From assembly GCA_031552825.1 (NCBI GenBank), contig JAVBMD010000007.1:30518-94517 (forward strand): a DNA stretch of 64,000 nt. The letters run 5' to 3'. Under the pieces are notes generated by a model, which searched no databases, was not told the DNA's origin, and was given only the letters and a program-made list of their open reading frames with translations. Made by a program: the position numbers and the translations under genes. Positions within the stretch are counted from its first letter, which is position 1. Each line of letters begins with the position of its first letter. Of the stretch, positions 1 through 8,347 are shown in pieces. The stretch comes from WQXF01 sp031552825. GTDB lineage: Bacteria > Bacillota > Clostridia > Christensenellales > Aristaeellaceae.

Positions 1-1
1 G

Positions 2-64
2 ACGGCGGCGTTTGGCTTGATCGCCTACGGCAGGCTGAGGAGGAAAAAGTATGCAAGCGTTTAA
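2..64 (+). CDS. C-terminal end of an upstream membrane protein, probably an ABC-2 type permease (partial)
   Basis: The frame starting at base 2 is open from the window edge to a TAA at 62-64. It reads as a short hydrophobic stretch followed by a basic tail (GRLRRKKYASV), the usual end of a multi-pass permease with a cytoplasmic C-terminus. It overlaps the next start codon by 14 bases, which implies translational coupling with a partner gene. ABC-2 permeases often occur as pairs, so the assignment rests on that context. Only about 20 residues are visible. Confidence 0.5.
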   Translation, partial: TAAFGLIAYGRLRRKKYASV

Positions 65-1211
65 GGCGTATCTCAAGATCGTCTGGCGGATCAAGTGGCA
101 GATCGCGATCTATTTCGGCGTATTCGTGGCGATGGCCTTTAGCTTCGGCTTGACCAGCGGCAACAGGGGAGCCGCTTCCTTCGGCGAGACCCTGACGCTC
201 GTGGCTTGGATCGACGAGGGCGAACCCTCTGCGCTCGGCGAGGGGATGAAGGCGGCCATCGCGCCTTATGCGCAGTTTGTGGAGGTGGGAACCGACCCGC
301 TCGCCCTGCAGGATGCGCTGTTTTACCGCAAGGCGGAGGTGATCCTGCGCGTGCCTGCGGACTTTGAAGCGGCGTTTATGCGGGGCGACGCGGTGAAGGT
401 ATCGCGCACCACTGTGCCGGATTCCACCGGCGGGTTTGCCATCGACATGCGGGTGGAAAAGTACCTCAACACCGCGCGCGTTTACCGCGACAACCTGCCC
501 GGGCTTTCGGCCGAGGCGCTGACCGAGAGGACGCTGGCGGATCTGGCGGCGGAGGCGCAGGCGACCTATTTCGGGGGGCATGTGATCGACCGTCGCGTGA
601 CCTACGTCAACAACTTTTTTAACTACATCAGTTACACGATGCTGATGATCATGATATTGGGCATTACGGCGACGATGCTGGCCTTCAATTCGCCGGAGAT
701 ACATCGGCGCAACGCCGCCTCGCCGGTCTCTATGCGGCGCATCAGCCGCCAGCTTTATGCGGGGAGCTTGGTGCTGGCGGCGGTGGCGAGCACGTCGATG
801 TATGCGCTGGGCGTTACGCTGTACCGCGATGTGCTGACTGGATGGGTACCGGCGCTGCTATGGCTTAACGTAGCGCTTTTCAGCGTGGTGGCGCTCAGCG
901 TCAGCTTTCTGGTCTCCACACTGATCCGCAACGCCAACGCCGCCAACGCCGTGGCCAACGTGATCGGCTTGGGCAGCAGCTTCCTCGGCGGCGCGTTCGT
1001 GCCGCAGGCGATGCTGGGGCAGTCGGTGCTGTTCATCGCCAGCTTTACGCCCACGTACTGGTTCATCAAGGCGAACAACGACATCTTCGCGCTCGCGCGG
1101 TTGGATTGGCAGAGCCTTTCGCCGGTGGCGGCGAGCATGGGGGTGGAGGTGCTGTTCGCCGTGGCGATCTTCCTGATGACGCAGGTGTTTGTGAAGAGCC
1201 GTAAGGCGTAA
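51..1211 (+). CDS. ABC-2 type transporter permease
   Basis: 386 residues, starting at an ATG behind AGGAGG. One hydrophobic segment lies near residues 17-35, followed by a long extracytoplasmic domain to about residue 185. A cluster of membrane segments then follows (around 188-212, 230-250, 265-290, 305-330 and 355-380). One N-terminal helix, a large external domain and five or six C-terminal helices is the layout of ABC-2 membrane family 3 exporters (YhgE/YhaP-like). The external loop may bind a lipid, peptide or drug; the substrate cannot be told. The overlap with the preceding partial gene suggests two half-permeases in one operon. The ATPase is presumably upstream of the window. A strong hairpin follows the stop. 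Confidence 0.8.
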   Translation: MQAFKAYLKIVWRIKWQIAIYFGVFVAMAFSFGLTSGNRGAASFGETLTLVAWIDEGEPSALGEGMKAAIAPYAQFVEVGTDPLALQDALFYRKAEVILRVPADFEAAFMRGDAVKVSRTTVPDSTGGFAIDMRVEKYLNTARVYRDNLPGLSAEALTERTLADLAAEAQATYFGGHVIDRRVTYVNNFFNYISYTMLMIMILGITATMLAFNSPEIHRRNAASPVSMRRISRQLYAGSLVLAAVASTSMYALGVTLYRDVLTGWVPALLWLNVALFSVVALSVSFLVSTLIRNANAANAVANVIGLGSSFLGGAFVPQAMLGQSVLFIASFTPTYWFIKANNDIFALARLDWQSLSPVAASMGVEVLFAVAIFLMTQVFVKSRKA

Positions 1212-1227
1212 ACGTATTTCATAAATA

Positions 1228-1261
1228 AATCGGCCGCTTCGATAGCTCGGAGCGGCCGATT
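1228..1261. terminator. Bidirectional terminator between the ABC-2 permease and lsrF
   Basis: An 11-bp perfect stem (AATCGGCCGCT at 1228-1238 pairing with 1251-1261) around a 12-base loop. Read on the minus strand it is followed by TTTATTTATG, a reasonable U-tract for ending the lsr operon. On the plus strand the following tract is weaker. Confidence 0.75.
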
Positions 1262-1283
1262 GGATTCACGGGGGACGAGGGGG

Positions 1284-2171
1284 TTACTTGCCCGCCTTGG
1301 CGGCGTCGAGGTAGAGCTCGTACGCCTGCTTGTCGGTGAAGCCGTGGTGTACGATCTTGCCGATGGCCTGCGCCATTTCGGCCGGGTGCTCGCTCTGGAA
1401 GATGTTGCGGCCCATGTCCAGGCCGCGCGCGCCGCCCTGCATGGAGCGGTAGGCCAGCTGAAGCGCGTCAGGCTCGCTGAGCTTCTTGCCGCCCGCGACG
1501 ACGATCGGCACCGGGCAGGCCGCGACGATCTCCTCGAAGTTATCGCAGTAGTAGGTTTTGATGATGTGCGCGCCCATCTCGGCCACGATGCGGGTGGCCA
1601 GCTTGAAGAAGCGGTCGGTGCGCTCCATATCCTTGCCCACGGCCACCACGCCCAGCGTGGGGATGCTGTAGCGCATGCCCGCGTTGATGGTGCGGCTGAG
1701 GTTATCGATGCTGGACAGCTGGCCGTCGGCGCCGATGAAGGTTTGGATGGCCAGGCAGTCGGCGTTCATGCGGATGGAATCCTCGATGTCCACGGCGATG
1801 ATCTCGTGGCTGAGATCGTCGTTGAGCATGGACGAGCCGGAGGAGACGCGCAGCGCCACCGCCTTGCCGCAATCGGGGGAGACGCAGCTGCGGATCGCGC
1901 CGCGCGTACCCATCAGCACGTCGACATAGGGCAGCAGCTTGGGGATGACGATATCGAGGCGCTCCAGCCCGGCGGTGGAGCCCATAAAGTAGCCGTGGTC
2001 GAAGGCGAACATCACGGTGTTGCCGCTCTTGGAATCGAAGATGTTGGAGAGGTGCTTTTTCATACCCCAATCGAGGTTGTTGGCGCCCTTGACGTGAAAG
2101 CCGCCCTGGTTGGCGAAAGGCACGCCGGTTTGATAGTCCTTGGAAACCTTGAGTCCGTCCAAATCAGGCAT
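1284..2171 (-). CDS. lsrF: LsrF-type 3-hydroxy-5-phosphonooxypentane-2,4-dione thiolase
   Basis: 295 residues. The ATG at 2171 is chosen because AAAGGAGG sits just upstream; a longer frame exists but has no ribosome binding site. LsrF is a class I aldolase-fold enzyme that transfers the acetyl group of isomerised phospho-AI-2 to CoA. Hallmarks seen are LDWGMKKHLSNIF (33-45), FAFDHGYFMG (55-64), GKDMERTDRFF near 179, and IIKTYYCD with Lys205 at the position of the Schiff-base lysine (Lys203 in E. coli). PVPIVVAGGKKL and GRNIFQS follow. Length matches E. coli LsrF (about 291). It is the last gene of the lsrACDBF operon, in the enterobacterial order. Confidence 0.9.
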   Translation of the reverse strand: MPDLDGLKVSKDYQTGVPFANQGGFHVKGANNLDWGMKKHLSNIFDSKSGNTVMFAFDHGYFMGSTAGLERLDIVIPKLLPYVDVLMGTRGAIRSCVSPDCGKAVALRVSSGSSMLNDDLSHEIIAVDIEDSIRMNADCLAIQTFIGADGQLSSIDNLSRTINAGMRYSIPTLGVVAVGKDMERTDRFFKLATRIVAEMGAHIIKTYYCDNFEEIVAACPVPIVVAGGKKLSEPDALQLAYRSMQGGARGLDMGRNIFQSEHPAEMAQAIGKIVHHGFTDKQAYELYLDAAKAGK

Positions 2172-2197
2172 GGTGTTCCTCCTTTGGCTATGTGATA

Positions 2198-2227
2198 GAT
2201 GGCCGCGACGCTGACGCCGCGGCCATC
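2198..2227. other. Intercistronic hairpin between lsrB and lsrF
   Basis: A 10-bp perfect GC-rich stem (GATGGCCGCG at 2198-2207 with 2218-2227) in the lsrB-lsrF gap. No T-run follows on the minus strand. I therefore read it as an mRNA-stabilising or partial-attenuation structure, as is common downstream of binding-protein genes that must be expressed more than their neighbours. Confidence 0.5.
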
Positions 2228-2267
2228 CGCCACACACTGGGTTCAAACGGGGGTCTAAACGATAGGA

Positions 2268-3329
2268 TTAGAAGTTGTAGTTGTCCATATTCTCGGCGGT
2301 GAACACGACGCGCTCGGGCAGCAGCACCACGCCGGAATCCTCGGCGGTGTAGGCGTTGGCGTCCAGCACGGTGTTGGGGAACACTTCGACGGTGCCGATG
2401 TCCGGTACGTCGATCTTATCGCCGACCTTGATGGCGTTGCCGCTGGCGAGGTAGTAGGCCAGGTAGCAGCCCAAGGCGCCCTGGACTTTGCAATCCCACA
2501 GACCCCAGCGCTCGATGATGCCAGCCTTGCAATAATCCTTGATGGAGTTGGGGGCGGCGAAACCGGTGATGGAGACATCCTTGGCGGTCTTGCCCAGGTT
2601 CTGGGCGGCCTGGCACTGGCCGGGCAGCGCGGTGGAGTCGTTGCAGATGATGCCGTCGATGTCCGGGTGCGCGGTCAGGATCGACTCGCCGATGGAGATG
2701 GCCTTCTCGGCGTTCTGCTCGCTGTAGTAGTTGTCGGGCGCGACGTTGACCCAGTTCGGGTACTTCTCGGCGCGATACTTTTCACCGGCGACCTGCCAGG
2801 AGTTCTGGTCGGCCACGGTGGCCTGCGAGTAGTGCCACGCATACTTGATGGCATCCTTCTCGGGGTCCTTGCCGCGGTTCTTGAGGGAATCCGCCAGCAT
2901 GTCGACCAGCATCTGGCCGAGGATGTCCGGGGTGCCCTGGGAGACCATCACGCTGCGGGCGTCGCCAGCAACGTCGGAGTCCCAAGTGGTGACGGCGATG
3001 CCCGCAGCCTTGGCTTCGCGCATCACTTCGTCCAGACCGGTGGCGTCGAGGGAGGAGACGCAGATGGCGTCAGCGCCCTGCTGAATGGCGTTGTTGATGA
3101 TCGCCACCTGATTGGCCACAGCGGCCTCGGGGTTGCCGTCATACTTCACGGCGAAGCCATGGGCAGCGGCGTACTCCTGCGCGCCATCGTTGGCGGACTC
3201 GAAGAACGCGTTGCCGGAGAGCTTCGGCACGAACACGACGGTGATGTCGGCGGCCAGCGCGGTAGCGCCGATGCCTACGAGCATCATGCAGACCAGAGTC
3301 ATCGCAAGGAACTTAGAGAAACCCTTCAT
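2268..3329 (-). CDS. lsrB: LsrB-type autoinducer-2 binding protein
   Basis: 353 residues with an AGGAGG site before the ATG. The N-terminus is a classical signal peptide (MKGFSKF, hydrophobic core, ALAA near residue 27). No lipobox cysteine is obvious, so anchoring is unclear for a Gram-positive binding protein. The mature part is a periplasmic-binding-protein type 1 fold of the LsrB/RhaS branch. Positions matching known AI-2 ligands of enterobacterial LsrB appear to be Lys36 (VPKLSGN), Asp117, Asp174-Gln175 (VADQN) and Pro236 (ALPGQ). The position matching Ala222 looks like Gln238. This receptor delivers AI-2, or a close relative, to LsrACD. Rhamnose binding is the main alternative, but lsrF, lsrK and lsrR nearby favour AI-2. 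Confidence 0.85.
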   Translation of the reverse strand: MKGFSKFLAMTLVCMMLVGIGATALAADITVVFVPKLSGNAFFESANDGAQEYAAAHGFAVKYDGNPEAAVANQVAIINNAIQQGADAICVSSLDATGLDEVMREAKAAGIAVTTWDSDVAGDARSVMVSQGTPDILGQMLVDMLADSLKNRGKDPEKDAIKYAWHYSQATVADQNSWQVAGEKYRAEKYPNWVNVAPDNYYSEQNAEKAISIGESILTAHPDIDGIICNDSTALPGQCQAAQNLGKTAKDVSITGFAAPNSIKDYCKAGIIERWGLWDCKVQGALGCYLAYYLASGNAIKVGDKIDVPDIGTVEVFPNTVLDANAYTAEDSGVVLLPERVVFTAENMDNYNF

Positions 3330-3452
3330 ACCCTTTGCCTCCTATACCTAGTTAACCTTTATATTATTGCGCGAATGTCCGCGCAACAGGTTACGAATGG
3401 GGAACGGAATCCCAATCCTTTGGAAGAGGGACGAAAACCTTCGTTTCTGGCC

Positions 3453-3505
3453 CCTGCCTCGCTTGTTAAAGGGAGGGGGACCGCGTGAGCGGTGGAGGGA
3501 TTCCG
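3453..3505 (+). repeat. Dispersed two-hairpin repeat, single module (locus 1)
   Basis: One copy of the window's main repeat lies in the lsrD-lsrB gap. It has a stem-loop of the CCTCCCTT/AAGGGAGG kind (here slightly decayed, with CCTCGCTT on the left), then a second stem ACCGC-GTGA-GCGGT, then GGAGGGATTCC. The same two-hairpin unit recurs near 25.8, 37.7, 54.1 and 63.7 kb. No ORF. It sits inside an operon and would be transcribed as structured RNA. Confidence 0.75.
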
Positions 3506-3533
3506 GCGCGCGCCGTAAATGGCTTTGTTCAGG

Positions 3534-4559
3534 CTAAGCTTTTCGATGAAACACCTTGCGCATTGCCGAAGCGATGGCCGGGTTGGTTCCGGCGAAGCGA
3601 ATGGCCACCGCCAGCAGCAGCAGCGCGCCCACCGGGATATCGAAGTACTGCGTGGATACGCCCGCCATCGAAAGGCCGAAGCGCAGCACGCCGATCACCA
3701 GCGCCGCCAGCGCCGTGCCGATTACCGAGCCGGTGCCGCCGAGGTTGGACGTGCCGCCCAGCACCACGGCGGTGATGATCGGCAGGGTCAGTTCCTTGCC
3801 CAAGTCCGGCTTGGCGGTGCCGAGGTAGGCGGTCAGCAGGATACCGGCCAGCGACGCGCTCATGCCCGAGAGCACGTAGGCGCTCATGCGAATCAGACGC
3901 GTGTTGATGCCGCAATACTCCGCCGCGTTGGCGTTGACGCCGCATAGGAAAATTTTACGCCCGTACTTGGTGCGGTGCAGCAGCACGTAGGCGAGCAGCA
4001 CCAGCACGACGAACACGATCAGTTGGTTGGGGATGACATCAAACATGCGCCCCTTGACCAGTTTGGTGAATGCCGATGGGGTGGCGATACCCTTGTAGGC
4101 CTCGGTGGCTGAGAGGGTGGTGACGGCGATGGCCAAACCGGAGTAAAGGAACGAGCCGCCCAGCGTCACTACCATGGGCTGAACGCGCACGTAGGCCACG
4201 ATAAAGCCGCTGATGAGCCCGCATACCGCGCCGATGATGAGCCCCAGCACGCAGGCTGCCTCGACGCTGATGCCTAGGTCGTTCCACATCACGCCGATGG
4301 AGATCGAGGTGAGGCCGACGATGGCGCCGGACTGGATGTCCATGCCGCCGGTAATCAGCACGAAAGTAACCAACAATGATATGATGCAGATCGGCATGAA
4401 ATCGTTGATGCTCCCCAGCAAGACCCGGGTTTTTAAAAACTTGGGATTGATGCCGCCGAAGATCAGGATCTCGGCCAGCAGCAGCACGGCCAAGAAGAAC
4501 TCCCAGCGCAGAAAGAATTTTTTCAGTCCGCCGCCGCCCAGCAAAGGATTTTTAGGCAT
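3534..4559 (-). CDS. lsrD: LsrD-type AI-2 importer permease
   Basis: 341 residues of the BPD_transp_2 (ribose/AI-2 permease) family, with about nine or ten hydrophobic segments from residue 18 to 325. The family signature GTSNLGGTGSVIGTALAALV near residue 270 is visible. It starts with an ATG overlapping the end of lsrC by 8 bases, behind GAGGAGG, so the two permeases are translationally coupled. With LsrC it should form the membrane channel of the LsrABCD importer. It is separated from lsrB by about 200 bases holding a dispersed repeat. LsrC and LsrD are assigned by gene order, since both belong to the same family. Confidence 0.83.
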   Translation of the reverse strand: MPKNPLLGGGGLKKFFLRWEFFLAVLLLAEILIFGGINPKFLKTRVLLGSINDFMPICIISLLVTFVLITGGMDIQSGAIVGLTSISIGVMWNDLGISVEAACVLGLIIGAVCGLISGFIVAYVRVQPMVVTLGGSFLYSGLAIAVTTLSATEAYKGIATPSAFTKLVKGRMFDVIPNQLIVFVVLVLLAYVLLHRTKYGRKIFLCGVNANAAEYCGINTRLIRMSAYVLSGMSASLAGILLTAYLGTAKPDLGKELTLPIITAVVLGGTSNLGGTGSVIGTALAALVIGVLRFGLSMAGVSTQYFDIPVGALLLLAVAIRFAGTNPAIASAMRKVFHRKA

Positions 4560-5562
4560 GCGATCCAGCCTCCTCTGCGTCCGCCTGCGCGGTTTTTGCG
4601 GTCAGCCGTTCGCGGCGCGCCTTCTCGGTGCTGCGCTGCTGGAGCAGGGCGTCGCCCACCACGATGGCGATGAGCAGGATGCCGGTGATGGTGTTATCGT
4701 AATCCGAAGGGAAGCGGAGGAAAACCAATATGCGGCTGATCGAGGCCATAATGGCCGCGCCCACGCTGGCGCCGATCACCGAACCGACGCCGCCGGAAAG
4801 GCTGATGCCGCCCAGCACGCAGGCCGCGATGGCCTGCATCTCGTAGCCGATACCGGCGGTGGGGGTGACGAAGCCGACGCGGCTGGCGAACAGCACGCCG
4901 CCGATGGCGGCAAACAGCGAGCAGATCACGAAGGCGGTGGTCTTGGTCAGCGCCACGGGGATGCCCAGCAGCGTCGCGCCGCCGACGTTGTCGCCCACGG
5001 CGGCCAGATAGCGCCCCTTCTTGGTGCGGGTCAGCAGCAGATGGATGGCGACCATCGCGATCAGCGTGCAGAGGTAAAAATACGTGATGCCGCCGGTTCC
5101 GGCGCTGGAGATGGATTTGAAGTTGAAGGGCAGGTTCTCCACCCATTTGCCGTTGGTGTACACGTAGCTGAGGCCGCGGACGATGCCGTTCATGCCCAGC
5201 GTCATGATGATCGAGGGGATGCGCAGTACGTTGACGCCGAAGCCGTTGACCAGCCCCACGCAGATGCCGATGCCCATCGCCGCAAGCACCGCCAGCGCCC
5301 ACGGCGCGCCGTCCCGGATCATGGTGCCGGACACCGCCGCCGCCATGCCCAGCGTCGCGCCTACGGAAACGTCGATCTCGCCGGTGGTGATGACAAAGGC
5401 GATGCCGATGGCCACGATGGTGTAAACCACGCTGCCGTTGAAGCAGAGCATGATGTTTTGCTTGGAGAGGAAGGTGGGGTTGATGGCGCCGACGCCGAGG
5501 AACAGCAGGATGAGGAAGACGACGGAGGTGAGCTCGCGCGAGCGGATCAGCTTTTTAAGCAT
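4552..5562 (-). CDS. lsrC: LsrC-type AI-2 importer permease
   Basis: 336 residues. The ATG at 5562 follows ACGGAGGG and overlaps the lsrA stop by 8 bases; an 11-codon upstream extension has no ribosome binding site. About ten membrane segments are present. Family motifs include TTGEIDVSVGATLGMAAA near residue 55 and GGISLSGGVGSVIGASVGAA near 255, both typical of Rbs/Lsr permeases. The C-terminus is charged and cytoplasmic. It pairs with LsrD and is energised by LsrA. No feature separates it from other ABC sugar permeases except its place in the lsrACDBF order. Confidence 0.83.
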   Translation of the reverse strand: MLKKLIRSRELTSVVFLILLFLGVGAINPTFLSKQNIMLCFNGSVVYTIVAIGIAFVITTGEIDVSVGATLGMAAAVSGTMIRDGAPWALAVLAAMGIGICVGLVNGFGVNVLRIPSIIMTLGMNGIVRGLSYVYTNGKWVENLPFNFKSISSAGTGGITYFYLCTLIAMVAIHLLLTRTKKGRYLAAVGDNVGGATLLGIPVALTKTTAFVICSLFAAIGGVLFASRVGFVTPTAGIGYEMQAIAACVLGGISLSGGVGSVIGASVGAAIMASISRILVFLRFPSDYDNTITGILLIAIVVGDALLQQRSTEKARRERLTAKTAQADAEEAGSHA

Positions 5563-7093
5563 CGTGCTTCCCTCCGTTCTGCTTTTCGCCCTCATAGGCG
5601 CCGAAGGAGGCGGCCATCAGGCGATCCTCGCTGATTTCTTCCTTGGAGAAGCAATGGTTGATGCGGCCGCGGTACATGGTGATGGCGCGGTCGCTGAGCT
5701 CCACGACCTCCTCCATATCCGAGGAGATCAGCAGGATCGCGAGACCCTGCGCCTTGAGCTGATCGATAATGGCGTATACGTCGCCGCGCGCCGCCGCGTC
5801 GATGCCGCGCGTCGGCTCGTCGAGGATGACCAGCTTGGGCTGGGTGGACAGCGCGCGGGCGATGATGACCTTTTGCTGATTGCCGCCGGAGAGCGAGCCC
5901 ATGACCTGATCCTGTCCGGTGATCTTGGTGCGGAAGGATTCGGCGTACTTGGCGGTCAGCGCGCGCTCCTGCTTGAAATCCAAGAAGAAGCGGCCCATGT
6001 TGTCGAGGTTTGCCGCGGAGGTGTTGGCGGCCACATCGCTGATGCGGAAGATGCCGTGCAGGAAGCGATCCTCGGCCACGTAGTTGAGCCCTTTGCCCAG
6101 CACTTGGCGCGTGCTCAGGCCGGTGATGTCCTGCCCGGCCAGCAGCACCTTGCCGGACTTGACTTGATCCTTGCCGAAGATGGTGGTGGCCAGTTCGGTT
6201 CGCCCCGCGCCGACCACGCCCGCCAGCCCCAGAATCTCGCCGGGGTACACCGCAAAGCTGACGTCGCTGAAGCCGAAGCCGGAAAGGCGCTGCACCTCCA
6301 GCACCGGCTTTTGCGCCGCGTAGTCGATGGAGGTCTTTGCGCGGGCGGCGTCGCGGCGCTTGGTATCGGGCGGCAAAAGCCCCTTGACCAGCATCTCGCG
6401 CGTGAAATCCTGCACCGGGCCGCCCACGGTGATGATGCCGTCGCGCATGATGGCGACGTGGCTGGCGATCTCGAACACCTCGGTGAGGCGGTGGGTGATG
6501 TAGATGATGCTGATGCCCTTTTGCTTGAGATCCTCCACGGTGCGGAAAAGGGATTGCACTTCATTAAAGGTAAGCGAGCTGGTCGGCTCGTCGAGGATCA
6601 GGACACGCGCCTTGCGCATCAGCCCGCGGAGCAGCTCCACCAGCTGTTGCTCGGCGATCGAGAGGCTGTCGGCCTTGCGGCCCAGATCCAGCTTCCAGCC
6701 CAACTGCTTGACCAGCGCGACCAAGCGCTTGTGCAGTTCGCTCTTCTTTTCGTCAAAACCCATGACGACGTTTTCTTCCAGCGTCATGTTTGGGAAGAGC
6801 ATCGGCTCCTGCGGCACGAGGTACACGCCCTGTGCCAGCGCCACGGAGGGCTTGGTCAGCCGCACCGGCTTGCCCGCGATGGACAATTCTCCGGCATCGG
6901 GCTGGTAGATGCCCATGATGATCTTCATTAACGTGCTCTTGCCGGCGCCGTTGCCGCCGATGAGCGCCAACACCTCGCCGGGGCAGACATCCAGATCAAT
7001 GCCTTTGAGCACGACGTTTTGGCCAAAGGCCTTGCGGATGCCGCGCACAGAGATCATGCTCGAGGATCGATCGACCGGCTGCGTCTTCTCCAT
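5555..7093 (-). CDS. lsrA: LsrA-type ABC importer ATPase (two nucleotide-binding domains)
   Basis: 512 residues. The start at 7093 has GGGGAGG; an upstream in-frame ATG at 7210 lies beyond the promoter -10 and is rejected. Domain 1 has Walker A GGNGAGKST near residue 50, signature LSIAEQQ and Walker B VLILDEPTSS. Domain 2 has a degenerate Walker A (GVVGAGRTE), the intact signature LSGGNQQKV and Walker B LVILDEPTRGID. This asymmetry is normal for RbsA/LsrA/MglA ATPases. It is the first gene of the operon and powers AI-2 uptake through LsrC and LsrD. Expression is probably controlled by the divergent LsrR. Confidence 0.87.
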   Translation of the reverse strand: MEKTQPVDRSSSMISVRGIRKAFGQNVVLKGIDLDVCPGEVLALIGGNGAGKSTLMKIIMGIYQPDAGELSIAGKPVRLTKPSVALAQGVYLVPQEPMLFPNMTLEENVVMGFDEKKSELHKRLVALVKQLGWKLDLGRKADSLSIAEQQLVELLRGLMRKARVLILDEPTSSLTFNEVQSLFRTVEDLKQKGISIIYITHRLTEVFEIASHVAIMRDGIITVGGPVQDFTREMLVKGLLPPDTKRRDAARAKTSIDYAAQKPVLEVQRLSGFGFSDVSFAVYPGEILGLAGVVGAGRTELATTIFGKDQVKSGKVLLAGQDITGLSTRQVLGKGLNYVAEDRFLHGIFRISDVAANTSAANLDNMGRFFLDFKQERALTAKYAESFRTKITGQDQVMGSLSGGNQQKVIIARALSTQPKLVILDEPTRGIDAAARGDVYAIIDQLKAQGLAILLISSDMEEVVELSDRAITMYRGRINHCFSKEEISEDRLMAASFGAYEGEKQNGGKHDA

Positions 7094-7117
7094 TCTCCAT
7101 CCTCCCCGGTAATGCGC

Positions 7118-7135
7118 GTACAAAAGTTTTGCAAC
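7118..7135. promoter_or_regulatory. Candidate LsrR operator near lsrA
   Basis: GTACAAAAGTTTTGCAAC lies 25 bases upstream of the lsrA start. Its reverse complement closely matches a site beside lsrR (7362-7378), giving two mirror-placed copies of a GCAAAA-CTTTTGTAC motif around the divergent promoters. It lies downstream of the lsrA promoter, where bound repressor would block elongation or open-complex escape. Confidence 0.5.
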
Positions 7136-7156
7136 GAGTATTTTGAAATCGACATC

Positions 7157-7185
7157 ATCATACGATATTCCGAACCCTTTGTCAA
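7157..7185 (-). promoter_or_regulatory. Promoter of the lsrACDBF operon
   Basis: On the minus strand TTGACA (7185-7180) and TATGAT (7162-7157) are separated by exactly 17 bases, a near-consensus sigma-A promoter. Transcription should begin near 7150, about 57 bases upstream of the lsrA start. Confidence 0.75.
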
Positions 7186-7284
7186 CACCGGAGGCGAAGA
7201 AACTGTGCATATTCTCCGAATGAGCGATGTATCATTTGAAAGTATAGATCGAGATATCAAAATATTACAAGGACTCGACGATAA

Positions 7285-7294
7285 TTTGTACAAA
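7285..7294. promoter_or_regulatory. Palindrome TTTGTACAAA, candidate central LsrR site
   Basis: A perfect 10-base palindrome carrying the same TTTGTAC core as the two outer sites. It lies upstream of the lsrR promoter -35 and about 100 bases from the lsrA -35. It could act as a third operator linking the two promoters. Confidence 0.4.
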
Positions 7295-7307
7295 CGGCAA
7301 AAGGCTG

Positions 7308-7336
7308 TTGACAGGCGATGTAGGGGGTGCTATACT
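7308..7336 (+). promoter_or_regulatory. Promoter of lsrR-lsrK-cupin
   Basis: TTGACA (7308-7313) and TATACT (7331-7336) with a 17-base spacer, close to perfect sigma-A consensus. Predicted start near 7343 gives a leader of about 50 bases that contains the downstream operator-like motif. Confidence 0.8.
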
Positions 7337-7361
7337 GACCGCAAACGATACATTTGGACAA

Positions 7362-7378
7362 TGCAAAAACTTTTGTAC
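7362..7378. promoter_or_regulatory. Candidate LsrR operator near lsrR
   Basis: TGCAAAAACTTTTGTAC lies between the lsrR promoter and its start codon. It is the inverted counterpart of the site beside lsrA, with one extra A. Its position suggests autoregulation. Confidence 0.5.
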
Positions 7379-7392
7379 CGTTGCGGAGGCCT

Positions 7393-8322
7393 ATGCGATA
7401 CGAAGAAGTGTTGATGACCAAGGTGGCGTGGTACTATTATTTTGAAAACACCACCCAGCAGCGCATCGCCGAGCTGCTGGGCATCAGCCGCGCGCGGGTA
7501 ATCAAATTGCTCGAGCGTGCGCGCGCCTCGGGCATCGTGCAGTTCAAGCTGCGGCAGGAAGGCTTGGAGCGCATGCAAACCGAGAAGACGTTGATGCAGG
7601 CCTACGGGCTCAAGGACATCTTCGTCGTGCCCGTCGCCGACGGCGAGATCGGCTCCAACGAGAACGTGGCCGTGGCCGCCGCGATGTACATCAGCGATCG
7701 GCTCGGCGAGAACAGCTTCATCAACGTCGGCTACGGCGATACGCAGAGCCGCATCCTCAACAACCTCGCCACCATGGTGGAGCAGCCGGTCTCCTGCGTC
7801 TCGCTGACCGGCGGTGTGCATCATTATTTGCCCGATACGCGCTCCAGCGTGTTCAACGCCAAGCTGTACCTCATGCCCGCGCCGCTGCTGGCCAGCTCCG
7901 CCGAGATGGCGGAGGCGATGCGCGAGGAGGCTTCGCTGCTGGAGGTGTCGCGCATGGTGAAGCACTCCTCGATGACGGTGGTGGGCATCGGCGCGATGCA
8001 CGAGAGCGCCACCATCGTAAAATCCGGCATTTTGAGCAAGAACGATTTTCTTTATTTAAAAATGCAGGGCGCGGTGGGCGATATTCTTTCGCATTTTATC
8101 GACCGGGATGGCGTGCTGGTGCCTAACCAGATCGATTCCCGCCTGATTAGCACCTCGCTGGATACCCTGCGCGAGTTGGAGAACGTGATCGGCGTCGCCG
8201 CCGGGGAGATCAAGGTCGACGCCATCCAAGCGGCGCTGCGGGGCGGATACCTCGACGTACTCATCACCGACGAGGCCACCGCCACGCTGCTGGCAGAGCG
8301 CGTGGAGGCCGAGGGGAAATAA
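7393..8322 (+). CDS. lsrR: LsrR-type SorC-family transcriptional regulator
   Basis: 309 residues; ATG behind GCGGAGG. A helix-turn-helix is visible at about residues 20-42 (TQQRIAELLGISRARVIKLL), the SorC/DeoR-like DNA-binding domain. A long sugar-phosphate-binding domain follows, with the family features GYGDTQ, LTGGVHH and the C-terminal GVAAGEIKVDAIQAALRGGYL. SorC proteins bind phosphorylated sugars at this domain; LsrR is released from DNA by phospho-AI-2. The gene is divergent from lsrACDBF and cotranscribed with lsrK, which makes that ligand. The symbol rests on family plus context, since other SorC members regulate polyol genes. Confidence 0.85.
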   Translation: MRYEEVLMTKVAWYYYFENTTQQRIAELLGISRARVIKLLERARASGIVQFKLRQEGLERMQTEKTLMQAYGLKDIFVVPVADGEIGSNENVAVAAAMYISDRLGENSFINVGYGDTQSRILNNLATMVEQPVSCVSLTGGVHHYLPDTRSSVFNAKLYLMPAPLLASSAEMAEAMREEASLLEVSRMVKHSSMTVVGIGAMHESATIVKSGILSKNDFLYLKMQGAVGDILSHFIDRDGVLVPNQIDSRLISTSLDTLRELENVIGVAAGEIKVDAIQAALRGGYLDVLITDEATATLLAERVEAEGK

Positions 8323-8347
8323 CCGATATCGAACGGAGGGGAATCTC

